Position numbers and translations under genes: made by a program. A stretch of 25,616 nucleotides of DNA from Amphimedon queenslandica (taxonomy: Eukaryota > Porifera > Demospongiae > Haplosclerida > Niphatidae). Shown piece by piece: positions 19,977 to 25,616 of the stretch. The notes beneath the pieces were generated by a model that saw nothing but the letters and a program-made list of their open reading frames with translations, did not search any database and was not told where the DNA came from. The stretch is from positions 7,618 to 33,233 of the forward strand of contig NW_003546770.1 of the NCBI RefSeq assembly GCF_000090795.2. The letters are read 5' to 3'. Positions within the stretch are counted from its first letter, which is position 1, and each line of letters begins with the position of its first letter.

Positions 19977-21624
19977 ATGGCGGAGACTGGCATCAGTTGG
20001 ACTGGATATTTTTGCCAAATCTCCTTTTTTCTGTTATCCTGTGGCAGACATTATGGTATTGCCAATGGGAATTGTTGTGAGTATCGTCTGTCACTTATAT
20101 TGGAAGGCCTAAACAACATCACAACTATCATTCATAATGCTAGAGTTGTTGAATTAAGAAGTATGGAGGAATCACTAATGGAACTTCGAAGATTTGTGAA
20201 TCATATACTACGTTTGTATCAGCGATAACAAAGTATTATTGAAAATATGAATCAAAATACTCCTGTTGAACATAGGTCTAGAATGGGACGTCCCTTATTT
20301 TTCATAAACAGTGAACAGATATTGTACTTACATTCATTATCGTTTTCTTGGGTCAGTATTAGCAGAATTTCTTGATCTCCAGAATGACTTTATCGACGTA
20401 GAGTACAGTATGGGCTGTTAGGAAATAACAGCAGAGCTTTATCTGACCAAGCTCTTGATCAATTGGTGCAGGATACAGTCACACAGCATCCATATGTGGG
20501 TCATTGCTTTGTCTGGGGAGTCATCTGTTCGCAAGGTTACCAAGTAACAAGAGCTCGTGTTCGTGAGGTTTTTCGCAGAAGTGATCCAATTGGTATTGCC
20601 TTAAGGTGGGGTTCTACAGCCATTTCCAGACAACCTCATACTGTACCTGGTCCTAACTCACTCTGGCATATAGGTACTTAACTTAATAGAAATTTAAATT
20701 TGAAATGTTCTTCCCACTTATGTTGTTACTGCATTTTCCCCCTCTCTCTGATATGGTGTTACTCCTATTTCATTTTTTTTTGCTATCATACTACTAAAAT
20801 AACGTGTACTATTATATGTGTATTTTTATTGTTGTTACTATTAACTCTCTCATTCAGATGGGAATCACAAGCTTATTTGCTGGAGAATGGTCTGTCATGG
20901 GGGCATAGATGGTTTTAGTAGGATGATTGTTTTTCTGAAGTGTAGCAATAACAACCGATTCAATACAGTTTATGAATTGTTTCTGAAGGGTGTGGACAGA
21001 TTTGGTTTACCATCAAAAGTTAGATCTGATTACGGAGGAGAGAATTACCTTGTTGCCATGCATATGATTCGTTTCAGAGGACAAGGAAGGGGCAGTACGT
21101 TTACTGGTAGCACGACACATAATCAACGTATTGAAAGGTTGTAGGTGGACGTGTATCGTAGTGTCACATCGGTGTACTATTGTCTCTTCTACCACATGGA
21201 GAATGAAGGACTACTTGATGTGTTAAATGAAGTACACCTATTTGCTCTTCACTATGTTTATCTCCCTAGGATTAATTATTCATTGAAATGTTTTCAGGAT
21301 GGCTGGAATCACCATGGAATAAGAACAGCAAGACATCCATCCCCACAACAAATGTTTGTAGAAGGATTTTTAAGACTTCGCTCGTCTGGTTTAATTGCTA
21401 TGGACTTTTTTGATAGAGTAGATGGAAACTATGGAATAAGCGATGATGATCCACTACCTGAGGAACATGGTAGTGTCACAGTTTCAGAAAACTGTTTTTA
21501 TATTTCAGCTAATGAGATACAGAGTTTACAAAATGAAGTTAATGCTCTAAAAGAGAGTAACGATTATGGAGTGGATTTGTATTTCTTAACGTTAGAGTAC
21601 CTACAAACTTTTGATCATACTTAA
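19977..21624 (+). pseudogene. Integrase-core (rve-like DDE) domain protein, two exons, lightly damaged
   Basis: Exon 1 begins at 19977 and ends 20673; the intron 20674-20857 (GT...AG, 184 bp) is followed by exon 2 to a stop at 21624. Exon 1 has a coiled N-terminal region, then GRPLFFINSEQILYLHSLSF and LYRRRVQYGLLG, an HTH-like DNA-binding part, then RARVREVFRRSDPIGIALRW and PGPNSLWHI. Splicing gives [14 protein letters not shown], the conserved entry to the catalytic core. The core continues [31 protein letters not shown] (Asp codon 21028-21030) and HNQRIERL (Glu codon 21133-21135), 34 residues apart, fitting a DDE core. The tail is LRLRSSGLIAMDFFD to LEYLQTFDHT. Lesions: a frameshift with stops at about 20370-20385, and TAG at 21142-21144 where the family has Trp. 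Similar single-core integrase proteins are multicopy in sponges, cnidarians and fish. No terminal repeats are seen, so whether this is a transposon or host family is open. Confidence 0.82.
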
Positions 21625-21864
21625 TGTTGCATAATTATTTTTACACTGTATGCTTAATAGCCTGATGTTCCTTCTTTTAATTTCTCTTTCCCCTCTCCCT
21701 ACTTTTCCTCTACTTTCTCACTTTGAATTTGTTATTATTGCTATGTGTATGATTTGACCAAATTCCCAAAATTAGAGTAAGCATAATTTTTATAATGATT
21801 AAATGAGCATTGATGAATGAAGTAGCGAAGTGTATACTATGTAAATGTCACTTAGAAAAATCCA
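21625..21864. other. Convergent spacer between integrase-core and HECT-like genes
   Basis: Both neighbours are transcribed toward this 240-base gap. It holds a pyrimidine-rich run (about 21668-21722) and several A/T-rich hexamers but no distinct terminator could be assigned. Confidence 0.4.
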
Positions 21865-24800
21865 CTATACAAAATCAATAGACCAAGAAAAATCTGGAAG
21901 TTTCAAAACAGACCTGAATTCTTTTTCAAACTCTGGGAAAGTTGAGTAAGATGTTGATAATTCAAGTGTGCTAGTACAGGTGTAGCTAATTGGACAACGA
22001 CCTGCTCCTTTCGTGTTATTGAATATTACTAATATTTTTGGAACACAAATGACCATACTACCAGTAAGAAAACGAAGAAAAGAACGCAGTTCTTTCACAC
22101 TCATGTTACCAATAAATCTCAGAAACAGCCACACCTCCTCTGCTGCATTACCAAATGAGGGTTCATCCAACAAGCTAAGAACCTTAGAAGTTGAAATTGT
22201 CTTTGCATTATGCAATGCATGCAGCTGTTTGACAGAAATTGCTCTACAGAATAAAACATGTTCCTTAGGAACACCTTGGCGTAACATAATTAGAGCTGCT
22301 GCTGGTTTACTAATAATGTGTACTGTGCTGTTTGGCAAATGAGCTGTTTGATATTACCAGGATCAGGAATCTGCTTACACCCATGAGATGAAAAAAATCG
22401 GATCAAATCATCAGCAAGATTAGGCGGATAATCGGTCGATGTAAGTGCCTGTGTACCACATTCAAGTCATAGTCACAGAGTGATGCAACATAAGCTTCCA
22501 CTAAAAGAGAGCCAGGAACAGTGTCCTTCACAAAAATTGCAGAAATACAGGGAAAAGCTATTCTAACTGGAAGAATGCCAGATATGAGGTAGGCATGAGA
22601 AAAAATCAAACCAATAATCTTGAAATCAGTAATATCAATACCAGTATGTGTAGCAGGATGCAACAAGCTGGAACCATGAAAGAGCTTTACATAAAGTTTC
22701 TGAAAAAAAGCTGTAAACATCTCTCTAGTAATGCCTCCCAAGTCAAGAGCCTTTTCTCCAACAAATTCTACAACGAACGGGTTCTCTTTGATGACATCAT
22801 TATCATTGTAGAGTTAAAGGACACTAGTATATATATCACAACTCTTTACTAAATGTGGAAGCCCAAATCCAGTAATAAGAGTCTTCAAAAACGTATACCT
22901 CTCTTCTGTTGCTAAATTAAATAGAATAAAATCAAAAACAATACAAAAATCCAAGTAATCACCTTTAGCAATGACATCCTTCTCATTACACGAAGCTGAG
23001 ACTCCAACACTGTCATTTTCATCCTTAAAGACAAACAAATTTTAATTTTTGCACTGAACAATTAAACTTACAAGGTATCAGGTCTGAAAGGCATCAATAA
23101 TGTCCATTGAATCGTCATTCACTTCCACAAATACACCAAGATTCTCAGACAATACATCATCAAAAGAGAGTGGACGCTGGAATACATAGTGTACAGTGTG
23201 AAACAGTCTGGTACTAATTTTATTGAGAATATGAAGGCATGCAAATCCTAAAAAAATAGATTATAAAACAATTCATTTCAATTACACTTGCTTCAATAAG
23301 GCATCCATTGGAAAATAAGTGATCTTGAGAACATCCACTTGGTACACGAAAACGTACACGTAGTTCAACCCCATTACAAGGAAGTGAAAGTTTATCTTCC
23401 ATCAATTGCTGTAGTTTGAGCCACAGCTGTACAATTAAAAATTGTAATAATACACATACAATTATACATATAATTTTGGGTGAAACAAAACAGGAGAAAT
23501 CAAACCCCAAACTATTACCTGGTCTTTACTTGCTGCAGCCTCTTTGGCTTTATCCTTTAAAAGCAGTAGTTGTAACAACTATTGTTTACTTTCGTAATTG
23601 GGAACCCATAACCATAATATACATGTACTATACCCAAACTCAGCAACAACACATATCTACCTTCTCTTGATCACAAAGCAACAACTCTTCATACGCTTTG
23701 TTCTGCTGATTAATAAGACTTTGTTGTTCTGAATGTGATTCCTATTGATGAATGATTGAAGCAAACCTGAAAAATTACAAACATACTTTTGAAACTGCAG
23801 AGAGATTAAAACAAGGAAGGTCATCATCATTATCTGATTTTGAGTTCTAAAAAAGCATTAAAAAGGATAATATACATGTAAGCCATCCATTACAGCTAAA
23901 TTCTGTTAATTAAGTCTTTAACTTCATTATAATGGCTGCAATGACCTAATGAACTTATACATCACAAACAAATTAGTAACCTACAATTGTCAAAATGTCC
24001 CTTGTCAAAGCAGAAACAGTTGAAGTCTAAAATATAGACATTTATGAACAAGAATTTTCATGCAAAAATTACCAATCCTTTATCCTTTTCAACATTAGAA
24101 ATGTGTACCTAAATAGGCTATGTATGTAATTTGTCTACAAATACATGAATTTTACTTTATTAGAAGTGGCACTACTAGAAGTAAGTGATACATAGTGAGA
24201 TTTTTCACATGACACATCCATTGGAGTACATGCATGGCCTTATTCTAACTGGGAGGTAGAAGTACTCTAAAAATGAATGTAACAATTAAAGAAGTAATTC
24301 AAATACAATCTACAGAAATGAGAATCATACAATCATTATTATACCTTACCTCTCAATCAACAATGTAAATGCATCCCCTTTTACTACAAAGTACATCAAC
24401 AGAAGGAGACTGGTCCTCTGATAAGCTCAATTGATGATCTTACCTAGTCTCTAAATAATCCCATTCACTGGAAAAAAATGAAATGCTTGATTAATAGCTG
24501 CTTTAATCTTATCAGAAGATAGTGAATGTGTATTATAAACATCAACAAGTGGACCTTCATTTTTCAGTAGTGCATGCTTCTTGCCTTTACGAATGCTTGA
24601 CATTAATGAAGATAATCGACAAATTTGCAATTTTACAGATCTACAAGACGACTTTGCACTATTCTTGTTATTGCATTTATCTGGGACAATGCTATTGTGA
24701 CTGGAGTCATTTGGATCAAATTTTCTTTTAAGAACCCAAACTGCCACTTTTAAATAAATTAGGGAAGAGCCCACAAAGCTCTTTAGCTTCTGTTGGGCTT

Positions 24801-25188
24801 GGTTTTGATATCTTTGATGACATTGAAGAGCTTTTCTTGAACAAGTCCTAGACAACAAGGAACTTAATCATTATACCCAATAGCCAAACATATAAATGAT
24901 CGCATGCATGTACCATCTAAAGTTAATTTACCTTTTGTCGTTTCACAACTACTCTTAAAACACTTGTCCTGTATCTCCCTCTCATCAGTCACGTCAGTAA
25001 ACTCCCTACTCCAATGATCATTCTTCAGTTGAAAAAATGTCACAGTCCTTTGGTAAGATATCTTTAAAAGCCTCCTTTACTCCCTCCTTCAATTCTTTCA
25101 TTCCTTCGAACTTCATGCTTCTGCGATGTTTGCCAAAGCAACACAGGACACTCATTGTTTCATCAGCCCCTTTCTCCTCAGCAGCCAT
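21865..25188 (-). pseudogene. HECT E3 ubiquitin ligase-like gene with coiled-coil/UBX-like region
   Basis: Minus-strand, many exons. Start ATG at 25188 (CAAACATGGCTGC, good initiation context) opens CCFGKHRRSMKFEGMKELKE; the frame shifts near 25020 to FTDVTDEREIQDKCF, with a donor after about 24932. The next large exon (about 24848-24445) has KVAVWVLKRKF and a basic stretch. Small Ser/Asp-rich exons follow: about 24268-24152, about 24028-23986 and 23846-23787. Then come QSLINQQNKAYEELLL and LLLKDKAKEAAASK, and a UBX-like ELRVRFRVPSG near 23426-23288. A 40-bp intron (23287-23248) keeps frame. The HECT part from about 23012 has ENPFVVEFVGEKALDLGGIT, FHGSS, GLIFSHAYL, FLRFLTGSM and ISYTCTSTLEL, whose Cys (21978-21976) is the expected ubiquitin-accepting residue, ending near 21865. 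Lesions: TGA in the exon ending near 23070, TAA near 22816, and frameshifts at about 22450-22340. It may be an old copy or contain undetected introns; G2E3-like HECT families are expanded in invertebrates. Confidence 0.8.
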
Positions 25189-25260
25189 GTTTGATATGAT
25201 ACACATCGTGCTCTTCGCGCATGCACTCTCTCATATGGGAAGTGATTTGTGTCAAAATTA
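25189..25260 (-). promoter_or_regulatory. Possible promoter of the HECT-like gene
   Basis: Immediately upstream of the HECT-like start, the minus strand reads GTGCATGCGCGAAGAG (about 25226-25211). GCATGCGC is the half-site of NRF1-type promoter motifs common in animals. One match is weak evidence; no TATA box is evident. Confidence 0.25.
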
Positions 25261-25616
25261 GTAATTATAATAAAATACATGAGGAGTGTCCAGGACACCC
25301 GTGTAATAGTGTAGTGTGTGAGGAGTGGTCAATTGATTGGATTGTTCTTTGCAGTGACTGTTAGGAGTGATCGATTGATTGGAGTGTCCTCTACTGCTCT
25401 TCATATGCGGTGGCTGCTCAGCAAGGCTCTTCCTGTTGAACAATTGGAATGTTACTTTCAGTCTAAGTCTTCTTTCATGCTGGTAAAGGCTAAAGGTGGG
25501 GTTTTATTAGCCTATGATGGTGATGTCCTACTTGTAATTTATGCTGATACCCTTAGCCAAACCACATTTCTAAAGCTGTCAGGACCTTGGGACCCTTTGT
25601 CAGGTCATCTCTAGTA
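25261..25616 (+). other. Short direct repeat and an unassigned open frame at the window edge
   Basis: AGGAGTGGTCAATTGATTGG (25321) recurs as AGGAGTGATCGATTGATTGG (25363), a 42-base step. The open frame 25318-25614 therefore repeats RSGQLIG/RSDRLIG and then runs to ...LSGPWDPLSGHL with a TAG stop. The part from EQLECYFQSKSSFMLVKAKG has a protein-like look but no recognised family. It could be an exon of a gene divergent from the HECT-like gene, or a repeat. Confidence 0.3.

Noticed and set aside
22013..22342. Plus-strand 109-residue open frame
   Set aside because: Complement of the HECT C-terminal exon, whose minus-strand frame has clear family motifs.

Overview
This is eukaryotic, animal-like DNA. 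Coding pieces are split by very short GT-AG introns (about 38-55 bp where both edges are clear), the intergenic DNA is AT-rich, and almost every recognisable protein belongs to a transposon family or an expanded multicopy family. The mix (ZSWIM3-like Mutator transposase with a PHD-like finger, THAP9/P-like transposase, integrase-core protein, HECT ligase with a UBX-like part, DIRS-type retroelement, RecQ-like helicase) suggests an early-branching invertebrate, most likely a demosponge. The organism is an inference; no bacterial, operon or CRISPR features are present.

Layout: 1-2588 holds small inverted-repeat elements and a broken transposase-like gene. 2589-3420 is the N-terminal half of a RecQ-like helicase, decayed and cut off. 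4058-4646 is a non-autonomous inverted-repeat element flanked by a 13-bp direct repeat. 4647-11195 is a 6.5-kb tyrosine-recombinase (DIRS-order) retrotransposon with split direct repeats in the order A1 - gag - RT/RNase H - recombinase - B1 - A2 - B2. 11876-16039 is a complete but dead Mutator-like element with 80-bp terminal inverted repeats and a 9-bp target duplication; two smaller elements are nested in it. 16340-19600 is a decayed P-element/THAP9-like transposase. 19977-21624 is an integrase-core (rve-like) gene whose intron splits the codon of a putative catalytic Asp. On the minus strand, 25188-21865 is a many-exon HECT E3 ligase-like gene with a coiled-coil/UBX-like region. The last 350 bases contain a short repeat and an unassigned open frame.

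The window is best read as a transposon graveyard. Each large element can still be delimited or diagnosed, but all carry stops, frameshifts or lost catalytic residues. The most informative item is the split-direct-repeat retrotransposon, because its full terminal architecture and probable target site can be read directly. No cooperative gene system was found.
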